From IMG/VR virus record IMGVR_UViG_3300045020_000027, positions 1 to 48,654 of that record: a stretch of 48,654 nucleotides of DNA. One strand, given 5' to 3'. Below, one piece after another: positions 38,862 through 46,553 of this stretch. Within the stretch, counting starts at the first letter, position 1. Each line of letters starts with the position of its first letter. The notes beneath the pieces are model-generated. The model was not told where the DNA came from. It saw nothing but the letters and a program-made list of their open reading frames with translations, and did not search any database. This DNA is from a virus. A program made the translations under genes and the position numbers.

Positions 38862-39142
38862 CCCGCCGCACGCTCGCACAATCCGCCCGCATCATCTGCG
38901 GCGACGACAGTGGTCTCGCAGACCCGCAAGGCTTCGTACTCCGCAAGCTGCGCGCCGGCCGATTCCGCGGCCTCAAAGTCGGCCGCAACTGGTTTATGAC
39001 CGACGCCGATATCGAAGCGGCGATCGCCGGGTTACGCAACGACCCTGCGCCGCAACTGAAACCGGAGCCCGAGCTGCAACCCGTCGGTATCATCAGCGGC
39101 CTGTCCGAGCGCGCCGCACGACGTCTAGGGCGATCGGCATGA
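38858..39142 (+). CDS. Excisionase-like / MerR-type winged helix protein
   Basis: A 94-residue protein: LRKLRAGRFRGLKVGRNWFMTDADIEAAIAGL is the winged-helix (helix, wing KVGRNWF, second helix) found in excisionase and MerR-like phage proteins. Position two genes after the repressor fits an excisionase or second regulator. The polar tail is not conserved in families I know. Confidence 0.68.
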   Translation: MTRRTLAQSARIICGDDSGLADPQGFVLRKLRAGRFRGLKVGRNWFMTDADIEAAIAGLRNDPAPQLKPEPELQPVGIISGLSERAARRLGRSA

Positions 39143-39303
39143 CTGCCACCTATGCCGCGGGCGTGTGCGACCGCTGCGGCGAACTCTATTCCGCCCGCAA
39201 CGTCAGCGTAATGCTCTGCCCGAGCTGCTATCTGGGCGCTATGGAACCCGCCGAACGCGGCCGGCTACTGGGCTTCATCGAAAAGACAGGACGACGGTCG
39301 TGA
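39139..39303 (+). CDS. Zinc-ribbon microprotein (54 residues)
   Basis: MTATYAAGVCDRCGELYSARNVSVMLCPSCYLGAM.. has a clear C-x2-C ... C-x2-C zinc ribbon. ATGA overlap with the preceding gene and GTGA with the next. Function unknown. Confidence 0.7.
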   Translation: MTATYAAGVCDRCGELYSARNVSVMLCPSCYLGAMEPAERGRLLGFIEKTGRRS

Positions 39304-39503
39304 GCGCTGAATCGAAAGACGTCACCATCGCCGCACTCGTGCGCCAGATCGACGAGAACAACGAACGCCTCGGCGCGCTCGAATCCGAGAACGCGCGGCT
39401 ACGGGACGCGCTCGTCGAGACGCTAGCCCAACGCGACGCCGCGCGGGCCGTGCGAGATGACCTCGCGACCAAGGTGGCCCACGCCAACCGAAAGGGCTGG
39501 TAA
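39300..39503 (+). CDS. Coiled-coil protein (67 residues)
   Basis: MSAESKDVTIAALVRQIDENNERLGALESENARLRDALVE.. has heptad spacing (leucine-zipper-like) across residues 10-55. GTG start overlapping the previous stop. Likely a dimeric accessory protein; function unknown. Confidence 0.7.
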   Translation: MSAESKDVTIAALVRQIDENNERLGALESENARLRDALVETLAQRDAARAVRDDLATKVAHANRKGW

Positions 39504-39961
39504 TGCAGATCATCCGCGACTTGTTTTACCTGGCCCGCGAAGCCGTCGGCTGCATCCACGAGGGCGTTGCCCTGGGCCTCAAGATCGTTCGCGACGAGGG
39601 GCCGGAGCGCGATGAGATCACGCACGGGCCGAAATGGGAAGTCTTCGACTCGCTGCCGATCGATTACGGGCTGATGTACGACTCGGCCACATTCACGGCT
39701 GTTATACAGCCATCGCAATCTTCGCTAGCCGACGGCGAGATCGCCAACGGTGTCCCCAGGGTAGATCCCCCGGTTAGCGAACGCCCAGAGGCGGTTTCCG
39801 ACATTCGCCCGTCGGCCGCCTCTGGGCACCCAAACGTTGACTACTGGAAACTTGCCGACGCCGCCGTGTTTGGCCTTCGTCAATGGATAAGTGGCGAACC
39901 ATGCACAGCCCCAACATATTTCGGCAGCATCGCGCACGACCTCGAACAACTCAGCAAGTAG
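39503..39961 (+). CDS. Early protein of unknown function (152 residues)
   Basis: MQIIRDLFYLAREAVGCIHEGVALGLKIVRDEG.. with a low-complexity middle (residues 70-110) and a helical end (YWKLADAAVFGLRQWISGE). TAATG overlap with the coiled-coil gene. No family recognised. Confidence 0.68.
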   Translation: MQIIRDLFYLAREAVGCIHEGVALGLKIVRDEGPERDEITHGPKWEVFDSLPIDYGLMYDSATFTAVIQPSQSSLADGEIANGVPRVDPPVSERPEAVSDIRPSAASGHPNVDYWKLADAAVFGLRQWISGEPCTAPTYFGSIAHDLEQLSK

Positions 39962-39964
39962 AAA

Positions 39965-39992
39965 GCCCCCGGCCGGATCAGCGGCCGAGGGC
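39965..39992 (+). terminator. GC-rich hairpin after 39961
   Basis: GCCCCCGGCCG and CGGCCGAGGGC form a stem (one mismatch) around GATCAG. There is no T run, so it is either a factor-dependent terminator or a stability element before the gene at 40019. Confidence 0.4.
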
Positions 39993-40018
39993 GACGACAA
40001 CAGGAAGGTTGATTCCCG

Positions 40019-40246
40019 ATGCCAAAAGACAGCGTACGCGAACATATGAGGCGGTTCGCAGGCTGGCCCACGCTGCCGACCGTGACGGGCGCGTACATGC
40101 CCGAGCACGACGGAGATATGCAACAGCTCGACGACCTGGCCGAGCTGATCTTCGAGGGGCTCGATGATCTGATGCGGTACTGGCCAGACGACCGCGCCGC
40201 CGAGCTGCTAGCTATTTGGCGGGCTCAATTGGATGGAATCGCATGA
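40019..40246 (+). CDS. Small early protein (75 residues)
   Basis: MPKDSVREHMRRFAGWPTLP.. YMPEHDGDMQQLDDLAELIFEGLDDLMRY.. is helical and acidic. A ribosome site GGAAGG lies upstream. Function unknown; ATGA overlap with next gene. Confidence 0.68.
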   Translation: MPKDSVREHMRRFAGWPTLPTVTGAYMPEHDGDMQQLDDLAELIFEGLDDLMRYWPDDRAAELLAIWRAQLDGIA

Positions 40247-40557
40247 ACGGATTCACATTCCAATACGCGCTGCGTTTGCCGAATGGCGACCTGTACCTCA
40301 AGCCCACGCGACCCTCGATGTTCACGGCGATGTTCTACGCGACACCACCGGAGCCCGAGCGTGAACTCGCCGTTTTCGACACCAGGGCCGACGCCGAGGA
40401 AGTCCTCGAAGACATGCGCAAAGTGGCGCGCGAAGTCGGCGTCGACAACCTCGGCGCGACCATCGTCACCAGATTATTTAGCCCCTTCGTGGGCGAACAC
40501 GAAGACGGCACCGAGTTCGTCCAGGCGGTTATGGAATGGATAGAAGGAAAGAGATGA
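40243..40557 (+). CDS. Small early protein (104 residues)
   Basis: MNGFTFQYALRLPNGDLYLKPTRPSMFTAMFYATPPEPERELAVFDTRADAEEVLEDMRKVAREV.. is compact alpha/beta. I choose ATG 40243, coupled by ATGA. No family recognised. Confidence 0.7.
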   Translation: MNGFTFQYALRLPNGDLYLKPTRPSMFTAMFYATPPEPERELAVFDTRADAEEVLEDMRKVAREVGVDNLGATIVTRLFSPFVGEHEDGTEFVQAVMEWIEGKR

Positions 40558-40820
40558 ACATCGACATGACTGCCGAAGGTGATCTCGACACCGTCGCCCA
40601 AATCGCATTCGAGATCAGCGAGAAGCTACGCGAGGAAGATCTCGCCGAGCTGAACCGAGAACTGGTGAACCTGTGCAGATTTCATCCGGTGAAGAGCGCC
40701 CAGATCATCACCGCACTCGCAGCGTGGCTCGACCCAGAGACACCTACCACCGTTTTATGGGACCGCGTCGAGAGCATCACCGCCTCGCGCGTGGACAACG
40801 CTATAGGGGTGCGCGCATGA
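40554..40820 (+). CDS. Small early helical protein (88 residues)
   Basis: MNIDMTAEGDLDTVAQIAFEISEKLREEDLAELNRELVNL.. is an all-helical protein. A GGAAAG site before ATG 40554, with ATGA overlap on both sides. Function unknown. Confidence 0.7.
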   Translation: MNIDMTAEGDLDTVAQIAFEISEKLREEDLAELNRELVNLCRFHPVKSAQIITALAAWLDPETPTTVLWDRVESITASRVDNAIGVRA

Positions 40821-41164
40821 TCCGCGTCGCACTTCTATTCGCCACCACCGGCGCAGCAGCCTACGCGCTCGCCTCGTGGATCTGCGGGCTACTCACCGAC
40901 GCCGGCATCGCCGCAGCCGTCGCCGCAACACTCCTGCTTGTAGCCGAGGGAATCTCCTACTGCGAACGCCGCCGCGACGAACGGTCGCGCCGCACACGGG
41001 AAGAGGTCTGGGAACGGCGGGACGCGCAATACCCGCGCGTGATGACGTTCGGACCAATGGATATGAGCGCCGCCATGCATGTCATCGACACACGCCAGGG
41101 TATCTGGCGCTCGGAGGATGAGCATGGTGCCGTGTGGCCGCACGAGGTTGGCGGGTTCGAGTAA
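40817..41164 (+). CDS. Membrane hairpin protein (115 residues)
   Basis: Two N-terminal membrane segments (IRVALLFATTGAAAYALASWI and AGIAAAVAATLLLVAEGISY) are followed by a charged cytoplasmic tail (RRRDERSRRTREEVWERRD..). Could act in superinfection exclusion or membrane association; not established. ATGA overlap. Confidence 0.68.
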   Translation: MIRVALLFATTGAAAYALASWICGLLTDAGIAAAVAATLLLVAEGISYCERRRDERSRRTREEVWERRDAQYPRVMTFGPMDMSAAMHVIDTRQGIWRSEDEHGAVWPHEVGGFE

Positions 41165-41310
41165 TGGCCTACGAGTGGGAACGCGAAGAGGCCCGCGACG
41201 CAATGCGTTACACGACTGGGACGTGCTACCGGCACCACTACGTGTCGGATCGTCGCGGCGGGGGAGTGTGCACGGACTGCGGCGACACGATCGGGGCCGA
41301 CGAACTGTGA
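41164..41310 (+). CDS. Zinc-finger microprotein (48 residues)
   Basis: MAYEWEREEARDAMRYTTGT.. then CYRHHYV and CTDCGDTIG, a C-HH ... C-x2-C site. TAATG overlap with the previous gene. Unknown function. Confidence 0.65.
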   Translation: MAYEWEREEARDAMRYTTGTCYRHHYVSDRRGGGVCTDCGDTIGADEL

Positions 41311-41453
41311 ACGTTCCGTATTTGAGCTACGCGGAGATCGTGCGCTACCTAGACCAAGTGCGGCGTGTCATCAGCAACGACGCAACCAGCCAAGAGAAGC
41401 ACGACTTCTTTAGAGAAGTGGCCCAACGTCTCTCAGAAAGCGATCAGCCATGA
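41307..41453 (+). CDS. Small helical protein (48 residues)
   Basis: MNVPYLSYAEIVRYLDQVRRVISNDATSQEKHDFFREVAQRLSE.. starts at GTG 41307 overlapping the preceding stop. It directly precedes the exonuclease gene (ATGA overlap). Unknown function; may be part of the recombination cassette. Confidence 0.62.
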   Translation: MNVPYLSYAEIVRYLDQVRRVISNDATSQEKHDFFREVAQRLSESDQP

Positions 41454-42124
41454 CCCTCACTATCCACACCGACCTCGTTCAGCGTTCCGACGAGTGGTAC
41501 GCCGCCCGACTCGGCATCATCACGGCATCGGCAGTCGGAAAGCTCATCACCCCGAAAACCGTTAAGCCGGCCAGTAATCCAGAGTCACGAAAGCTCACAC
41601 TGACACTCGCGGCCGAGCGCATCACCGGCTGGGCTGAGACGTCATTTGTCAGCGATGACATGTGGAGAGGCATCGAAGACGAGCCGATTGCGCGCGCTAA
41701 GTACGCCGAACACTACGCGCCCGTCGCCGAGGCCGGCTTCATGGTCGAGGACCGCTTCGGATTCAAAATCGGTTACAGCCCAGACGGACTGGTTGGCGAC
41801 GACGGACTGATCGAAATCAAGTCGCGTCGGCCCAAAGCGCACCTCGAGACAATCGTCGCCGGGCTGCCACCGATTGAGAACATGGCGCAACTTCAATGCG
41901 CGCTACTGGTATCCGGCCGCAAGTGGATTGATTACGTCTCGTATGCGGGCGGCATGCCACTGTGGCGCAAACGCGTTGAGCCGCAACAGAAGTGGTTCGA
42001 CGCCATCATCGCGGCCAGCACCATCCTCGAATACAGCATCGACGAAATGCTGCGCGTCTACAACGCATCCATCGTCGGCCTTCACCCAACCGAACGAACC
42101 CTTGCACAGGAGATGGTGATATGA
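41450..42124 (+). CDS. YqaJ/lambda-type exonuclease
   Basis: A 224-residue nuclease of the lambda-exonuclease/YqaJ family: QRSDEWYAARLGIITASAVG, then E77 in GIEDEPIAR, D112 in YSPDGL, and the E-x-K motif IEIKSRR (E122, K124). It resects double-stranded DNA 5' to 3' in phage recombination, normally beside an annealing protein. The next gene is a candidate partner. ATGA overlaps on both sides. Confidence 0.88.
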   Translation: MTLTIHTDLVQRSDEWYAARLGIITASAVGKLITPKTVKPASNPESRKLTLTLAAERITGWAETSFVSDDMWRGIEDEPIARAKYAEHYAPVAEAGFMVEDRFGFKIGYSPDGLVGDDGLIEIKSRRPKAHLETIVAGLPPIENMAQLQCALLVSGRKWIDYVSYAGGMPLWRKRVEPQQKWFDAIIAASTILEYSIDEMLRVYNASIVGLHPTERTLAQEMVI

Positions 42125-42738
42125 CAACTCAGCCCTTTGACATCACCGAAACCCTGGCACCCAAGAGCGACCAACTGAACGCGGAGGACATGCTCACCGG
42201 ACCGAGGACTTTTGTTGTCGAGAAGGTCACAAGAGGATCGGACGAGCAGCCTGTCGAGATTCATCTCGTGGGACTGCCGGGCAGACCATTCAAGCCGTCA
42301 AAGACGGTGCGCCGCATCCTTGTTAGTGCCTGGGGACCAGAAGCGGCCAACTACACCGGGCGGCGCATGACGTTATTCCGCGACGAGACGGTGCGGTTTG
42401 GAGGCTCTGCCGTGGGCGGTATTAGGGTCAGCCACCTCTCGCACATCGACAAGCCGTTGACGATTTCGCTCACCGAGACGCGCGGAAAGCGGAAAGCGCA
42501 CCGCGTCGAGCCGCTTCCCGACGCGCTAGACGTCACCGGGTTCGAGCGCCGCATCGCCGAGTCGTCAACGAGGACAGAGCTTTATGCGGTGGCTGCCGAC
42601 CTCAAGGGATGCGACCTCGGGGCGAATCGTAGGCGGCTCCAGGGGCTCTGGGATGAGCGGCGCGCGGCTATTGCCAGCGTCGGCCGCAGCGACGAAGTTG
42701 CCGAACTGTTCGCAGCAGAAGCGGACGCCGAGGCGTGA
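42121..42738 (+). CDS. Exonuclease partner protein (205 residues)
   Basis: MTTQPFDITETLAPKSDQLNAEDMLTGPRTFVVEKVTRGSDEQPVEIHLV.. has a beta-rich N-terminal half (RTFVVEKV, PVEIHLVGLPG, KTVRRILVSAWGPEAANYTGRRMTLFRDE, GGIRVSHLSHI) and a helical C-terminal part. It is always paired with YqaJ-type nuclease in actinophage early regions as I recall. It may act as a single-strand annealing or DNA-binding partner. No sequence match to RecT or Redbeta can be seen by eye. Confidence 0.65.
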   Translation: MTTQPFDITETLAPKSDQLNAEDMLTGPRTFVVEKVTRGSDEQPVEIHLVGLPGRPFKPSKTVRRILVSAWGPEAANYTGRRMTLFRDETVRFGGSAVGGIRVSHLSHIDKPLTISLTETRGKRKAHRVEPLPDALDVTGFERRIAESSTRTELYAVAADLKGCDLGANRRRLQGLWDERRAAIASVGRSDEVAELFAAEADAEA

Positions 42739-42917
42739 ACCGGACGAACCCATTCGACCAACTCACAGACCGCGACAGCCCGCTAGTTCAGGACGCCCTG
42801 ACGCGCCCGTGTGAGGTCTGCAAGGTCAAGCCGGGCAAATTCTGCCAAAACATCATCGTGGTTGACGGTGACCCGCTACCGGGCCGCGTCGTCCACTTCG
42901 CGAGGTGTACCCCGTGA
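42735..42917 (+). CDS. Zinc-finger microprotein (60 residues)
   Basis: MNRTNPFDQLTDRDSPLVQD.. RPCEVCKVKPGKFCQNIIVVDGDPLPGRVVHFARC carries a Cys motif (CEVCKVKPGKFC) typical of an actinophage zinc finger. GTG start overlaps the previous stop. Confidence 0.68.
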   Translation: MNRTNPFDQLTDRDSPLVQDALTRPCEVCKVKPGKFCQNIIVVDGDPLPGRVVHFARCTP

Positions 42918-43123
42918 CCAAACGCATTGCGGCTGTGACGTTCCCGTTCTGCGTCCTGCTGGCGCTGCTGGCCGGTCACACACAGCCCGCAGCGTCCACG
43001 CCGGAACTGCCGCCACTCGACAAGGCATGGCACTTCTGCAGCTGCAATGACCACGGCCGCAGGTACTTCCACCGCGCGCCGCTGCTTATCAAAGAACGAC
43101 TAGATCTGGTGCAAGAGATATGA
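42914..43123 (+). CDS. Small secreted protein (69 residues)
   Basis: MTKRIAAVTFPFCVLLALLAGHTQPAASTPELPP.. has a typical signal peptide (residues 1-30) and a short Cys/His-containing mature part (FCSCNDHGRRYFHRAP). GTG 42914 overlaps the previous stop. Function unknown; a secreted early phage protein is unusual. Confidence 0.65.
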   Translation: MTKRIAAVTFPFCVLLALLAGHTQPAASTPELPPLDKAWHFCSCNDHGRRYFHRAPLLIKERLDLVQEI

Positions 43124-43153
43124 CATTGGCTTCGATTTCTAGGGGATTACGTA

Positions 43154-43984
43154 ATGCGGATACGGAGCACCAAACCAGAGTTCTGGCGCTCAAAGACAAT
43201 CGCCCGGCTCGACTGGTCGACGCGGCTTGTGCTTAAGGGGCTCGAATCCTATGTCGACGACAACGGCGTCGGCAAGGACGACCTCGCGCTGATCGCCGCC
43301 GACGTGTTCCCTCGCGACCTTTCCAGTAACCCTCGCGACACCCTCGCGAGACTGTCCGAAGCCATTTCCACACTCGCTGAGGGCGGTTTGATCGCTCGCT
43401 ACAAGCATGAAGCTGAGAATCTCCTGTACATCGACCGCTGGAAAGACCTACAGCGCATCGACAAACCAGGCAAAGGGCGTTTTCCCAGGCCAGACGGCAC
43501 TTTGGAGTACGCCGAACCCGTCAATCGCGAGAGTTACGGGAAGCCTCGCGAGAGTGTCGCGAATGTTCCCGAAGTAGTCGCGCCTGGAACAGGGGAACAG
43601 GGGAGCAGTGGAACAGAGGAACAGATCAGTGGTAGCGCAAGTCTGGTAACTCACCAGGGCGGCGACGAAGTTGCGCCACCCAAAAAATGCCGACGCCATA
43701 TCGACGACCCTCACCCGCCGTCCTGTGGCGCGTGCGCGCAAGCGCGCCGCGATTCCGACGACTGGGAATCCAACGCCGAAGCCCGACGCCGAGATGCGCA
43801 ACGCGCCAAAGCGGCCGAGCGCCAGCGTGCAGCCGACGATGCCACGCGCGCCATCCTCGCGTGCTCGCTTTGCGACGAAGACGGCTACATCGGCACGCGG
43901 GTTTGCGACCACATCGACCACACCACGAACGCCAAGGCCGGTATCGCCGCCGTCCGTCAAGCACTCGCGAAAGGCTCGCAATGA
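43154..43984 (+). CDS. DnaD-like replication initiation protein
   Basis: A 276-residue protein with an N-terminal winged helix typical of phage replication organisers: MRIRSTKPEFWRSKTIARLDWSTRLVLKGLESYVDDNGVGKDD.., LAEGGLIARYKH.. and YIDRWKDLQRIDKPGKGRFP. The C-terminal part carries zinc-like clusters (CRRHIDDPHPPSCGACAQ and CSLCDEDGYIG..VCDH) and a charged helix. As no polymerase or helicase is visible, it probably recruits host DnaB. AGGGGA lies before ATG 43154. Confidence 0.8.
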   Translation: MRIRSTKPEFWRSKTIARLDWSTRLVLKGLESYVDDNGVGKDDLALIAADVFPRDLSSNPRDTLARLSEAISTLAEGGLIARYKHEAENLLYIDRWKDLQRIDKPGKGRFPRPDGTLEYAEPVNRESYGKPRESVANVPEVVAPGTGEQGSSGTEEQISGSASLVTHQGGDEVAPPKKCRRHIDDPHPPSCGACAQARRDSDDWESNAEARRRDAQRAKAAERQRAADDATRAILACSLCDEDGYIGTRVCDHIDHTTNAKAGIAAVRQALAKGSQ

Positions 43985-44181
43985 CAGACAGAACCGGCCG
44001 CATCGGTCGCCCGCTGCGTTCCATTTCCATCGCCGAACAACGCCGCCAAGCCAAGTCACGAAGTAACGGCGGCAAAGCGGCACGGGCGCGCTCGCAGCAT
44101 CCAGCGCCCGTGTGGGACGGCGACAAGGCCACCGCTGGCCTCAGGGCCATCTTCGCAGAACTGGGATACGACGATGAGTGA
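43981..44181 (+). CDS. Basic small protein (66 residues)
   Basis: MTDRTGRIGRPLRSISIAEQRRQAKSRSNGGKAARARSQ.. is Arg/Lys-rich in its first half and acidic at the end. ATGA overlap with the replication gene. Likely nucleic-acid binding; family not recognised. Confidence 0.62.
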   Translation: MTDRTGRIGRPLRSISIAEQRRQAKSRSNGGKAARARSQHPAPVWDGDKATAGLRAIFAELGYDDE

Positions 44182-44347
44182 GATCGATTTCAAGACGGCC
44201 ATACTGCACGCCAGAAGCGCGCTGGCCGCATCAGAACGCCTACCCGGTGGTCCTTACCGCAGATTCGCCATTGACGACCTTAGATCGGCTGTCAGCTGGC
44301 TCAACCAAGCGCACGACGAATGGGCACAACGGGAGGCGAACAAGTGA
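44174..44347 (+). CDS. Small helical protein (57 residues)
   Basis: MSEIDFKTAILHARSALAAS.. YRRFAIDDLRSAVSWLNQAHDEW.. overlaps the preceding gene by 8 nt and the WhiB gene by GTGA. Function unknown. Confidence 0.65.
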   Translation: MSEIDFKTAILHARSALAASERLPGGPYRRFAIDDLRSAVSWLNQAHDEWAQREANK

Positions 44348-44742
44348 CACTCGGACTAGCCAACTCCGAACCGTGGGTCGCGATGGCGCTGTGCCGCCAG
44401 GTCGATCCCGAAATCTTCTATCCCCCATGGGGCGACAACGGTGCGTCGTACGACGCACAGCAGGTGTGCAAACAGTGTCCGGTGATAGACGAATGCCTCG
44501 AATACGCGCTTGCGCTCAATGAGCAGTTCGGCACCTGGGGCGGCATGACACCACGGCAGCGCACCGTTGAACGTCGACGGCGGCGCATGGAAGCCGCGCC
44601 ACCACCCAAGCCTAAGCGCACCGCGTGTAGCAAGGGCCACGACCTCACTCGCGTCGGGGTCGACCGCAGGGGCCAGTGCTGCGAATGCAGACGCAACTAC
44701 GACCGGCAACGACGCATCGACGGCAGAAAGGGCGGGAAGTGA
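44344..44742 (+). CDS. WhiB-family regulator with C-terminal zinc module
   Basis: A 132-residue protein from GTG 44344. WhiB domain: four Cys (C17, C42, C45, C51) that bind the Fe-S cluster in ALCRQVDPEIFYPP.., AQQVCKQCPVIDEC, and the GTWGGMT turn (63-69). Unusually, a second metal-binding module follows (TACSKGHDLTRVGVDRRGQCCECRRNYDRQRR, residues 93-124). Phage WhiB proteins can alter host transcription and exclusion; the fused tail is a notable extension. Confidence 0.85.
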   Translation: MTLGLANSEPWVAMALCRQVDPEIFYPPWGDNGASYDAQQVCKQCPVIDECLEYALALNEQFGTWGGMTPRQRTVERRRRRMEAAPPPKPKRTACSKGHDLTRVGVDRRGQCCECRRNYDRQRRIDGRKGGK

Positions 44743-45638
44743 CGCAATGCCAACGTTGTTTCGGACGCGCGCAACTGTTCGGCTGCAACACCTGTATCCG
44801 CGAGCTGCGAGACATGCTGCACGGCTTGGCGTACGGCCAGCGCCTTGCTACGGGCCAAACGAGCGCGGGCTGGATTGAGAACCTGCAGGATGGCGTGTGG
44901 GGCCATACACGGCTCGGTGAAAGCGCAAGGCGGTCAACGGATCGTAACTCGCCGCTGATGGTTCACCTCGACGCCAGCAGGTTGCTCGACAACGTCCACG
45001 CGACACTCGCGCGATGGGTTCAGGACTTGTGCGACGGCCGCGGAATCAACTACCCCGATGGCCGGTTCTATCCACGTGATTTCATTGGCCCGCTACCGAT
45101 CGACGGCTACCGCGGCCATGCGGGCGCAACACGAAGCGCCGCAATCTGGCTGTCGAAACACGTCAACGCCGTCGCCTGCAGCGAGGACTTCGGCATGTGC
45201 TACGCCGAAATCAAGCAGCTCATCGACGCCATCGAAAAGCAGATCAACCGGCCCGAAAACGAGATCGAATGCGGGCCGTGCCCAACGCTCGACGACGCCG
45301 GCGAGAAATGCCCGGTCGACTTGCGCGCCAAACAGGGCGATTCCGAGGTGACGTGCTGGAAATGCAAGCAGACGCATAACGTTCGCAAGCTGATCGACGA
45401 TGCGCTCGACGACTGCAAAGAATGGCTGTGGTCCGAGAAGGAAATCCTTGACATCATGGCGCAGATCGGCGAGCACATCCCGCGCGGCACGTGGTGGAAC
45501 TGGCGACAGCGTGGGTTGATCGAGTCGCGTAACGAGTGGGACGCTGAGCCGAAGTACACGCTTCAGGATGTGCGCGAGCTGTGGCGCGCGAAAGTGGGAA
45601 AACCAAAAGTGGACCGGTTCAAGGCGGCGCTGGCCTAA
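44739..45638 (+). CDS. Zinc-finger/winged-helix DNA-binding protein
   Basis: A 299-residue protein with N-terminal CxxC zinc finger (QCQRCFGRAQLFGCNTC), a central region with a second Cys motif (CGPCPTL..KCPVDL..VTCWKCKQTH near 205-240), and a C-terminal helix-turn-helix of MerR type (EKEILDIMAQIGEHIPRGTWWNWRQRGLIESR.. YTLQDVRELW). It may regulate late genes or participate in replication. GTGA overlap with the WhiB gene. Confidence 0.7.
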   Translation: MTQCQRCFGRAQLFGCNTCIRELRDMLHGLAYGQRLATGQTSAGWIENLQDGVWGHTRLGESARRSTDRNSPLMVHLDASRLLDNVHATLARWVQDLCDGRGINYPDGRFYPRDFIGPLPIDGYRGHAGATRSAAIWLSKHVNAVACSEDFGMCYAEIKQLIDAIEKQINRPENEIECGPCPTLDDAGEKCPVDLRAKQGDSEVTCWKCKQTHNVRKLIDDALDDCKEWLWSEKEILDIMAQIGEHIPRGTWWNWRQRGLIESRNEWDAEPKYTLQDVRELWRAKVGKPKVDRFKAALA

Positions 45639-45668
45639 ACGGTTACTTACACCGATGTAGTTTGAGCG

Positions 45669-45677
45669 TGCTATCCT
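45669..45677 (+). promoter_or_regulatory. Candidate promoter with extended -10
   Basis: TGCTATCCT carries an extended -10 (TG-N-TATCCT) in the 93-bp gap after 45638. A weak -35 (TTACAC, 45647-45652) is too far (19 bp), which fits an extended -10 promoter. It could drive the genes from 45732 on. Confidence 0.45.
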
Positions 45678-45731
45678 GGGACACGTTTGGCGTATTTGTC
45701 GCGCCTAAAATCCCGTGAATCGAGGCCAAGG

Positions 45732-45950
45732 ATGGCCGCTGACGAGACTCGGTTACTCCCGAAATCATTGATCAACGACTGCCATCGCGCCCTTCGACGC
45801 CTTGAGTTCTGCCGCAACGTCGACCGCGACCATCCACTTGTGCCATCAGTCCTACGGCCACACCCGGTCGATTGCGACATCTGCACATCGCAGCGCCGCC
45901 TCGACATCGCGCTCGACAACGTCCTAGCAGCCATCAGAAAGGCCGACTAG
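45732..45950 (+). CDS. Small protein with CDIC motif (72 residues)
   Basis: MAADETRLLPKSLINDCHRALRRLEFCRNVDRDH.. HPVDCDICTSQRRLDIALDNVL. I choose ATG 45732, which has AAGG just before it; a longer in-frame version from 45687 would start before the expected transcription start. Unknown function. Confidence 0.6.
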   Translation: MAADETRLLPKSLINDCHRALRRLEFCRNVDRDHPLVPSVLRPHPVDCDICTSQRRLDIALDNVLAAIRKAD

Positions 45951-45956
45951 ATCACG

Positions 45957-46220
45957 ATGACTAATCAGCCAGTCGCCCAGATCGAAGACAGAGAAACGCT
46001 GCAGCTGCTCATCGACAACATCCACAACCTTGAGCATCCGGCGGGTTGGATCAAGCATCCGTATTTCGATGAGCGTTTCGCGCAGAACCGTGAGGGTGTG
46101 CGCCAGGTGAAGCGCATCTTCTGCGAGGCCGTGGTGCTGCTGCTGGAAAAGCACGAGCGGTTGAAGGCAGCTCCACCGGCCGCACCTAAGCCAGGTCGAC
46201 CGCGCAAGACTGATGCCTGA
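45957..46220 (+). CDS. Small helical protein with AT-hook-like end (87 residues)
   Basis: MTNQPVAQIEDRETLQLLIDNIHNLEHPAGWIKHPYFDE.. is helical, ending APKPGRPRKTDA, which resembles a GRP AT-hook motif. A DNA-binding role is possible but unproven. Overlaps the next gene by 8 nt. Confidence 0.62.
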   Translation: MTNQPVAQIEDRETLQLLIDNIHNLEHPAGWIKHPYFDERFAQNREGVRQVKRIFCEAVVLLLEKHERLKAAPPAAPKPGRPRKTDA

Positions 46221-46389
46221 CTTCGACCCGTCCAAACTGCAAGCCCTGCTCAATACCGCCAACTCACGGGTCGGCTATGAGCGCTGGCTCGAGCAGTTCA
46301 TGATCCCCCTGCTCAAGAAAGTGGGATTCGCGGTGTCGGTCAAGCGGAATGTGAAGTCGTGGACTTTGACCGTGAGGTTTCCGGCATGA
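46213..46389 (+). CDS. Small protein (58 residues)
   Basis: MPDFDPSKLQALLNTANSRVG.. WLEQFMIPLLKKVGFAVSVKRN. ATG 46213 overlaps the preceding gene by 8 nt; next gene by ATGA. Function unknown. Confidence 0.6.
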   Translation: MPDFDPSKLQALLNTANSRVGYERWLEQFMIPLLKKVGFAVSVKRNVKSWTLTVRFPA

Positions 46390-46553
46390 CGGCACGATCC
46401 AGCCTCAGACACGCCGAGGATTGCCTGAATACCGCGCAACATGCGAATGACGCCTGGGGGCATGGCTCGAATGTAGGAGAGGCCCAGACGTACGCCCTGA
46501 TCGGCATCCTCAAGGCGCTCATAGACCTGACCGATGCCGTCAAAGCCATCTAG
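46386..46553 (+). CDS. Small helical protein (55 residues)
   Basis: MTARSSLRHAEDCLNTAQHANDAWGHGSN.. LIGILKALIDLTDAVKAI; helical. It overlaps the HNH gene by 20 nt. Function unknown. Confidence 0.62.
   Translation: MTARSSLRHAEDCLNTAQHANDAWGHGSNVGEAQTYALIGILKALIDLTDAVKAI

Noticed and set aside
38824-39303. Long rightward frame of 159 codons
   Set aside because: Only the last 54 codons from ATG 39139 make a normal zinc ribbon; the front is the shadow of the excisionase-like gene.
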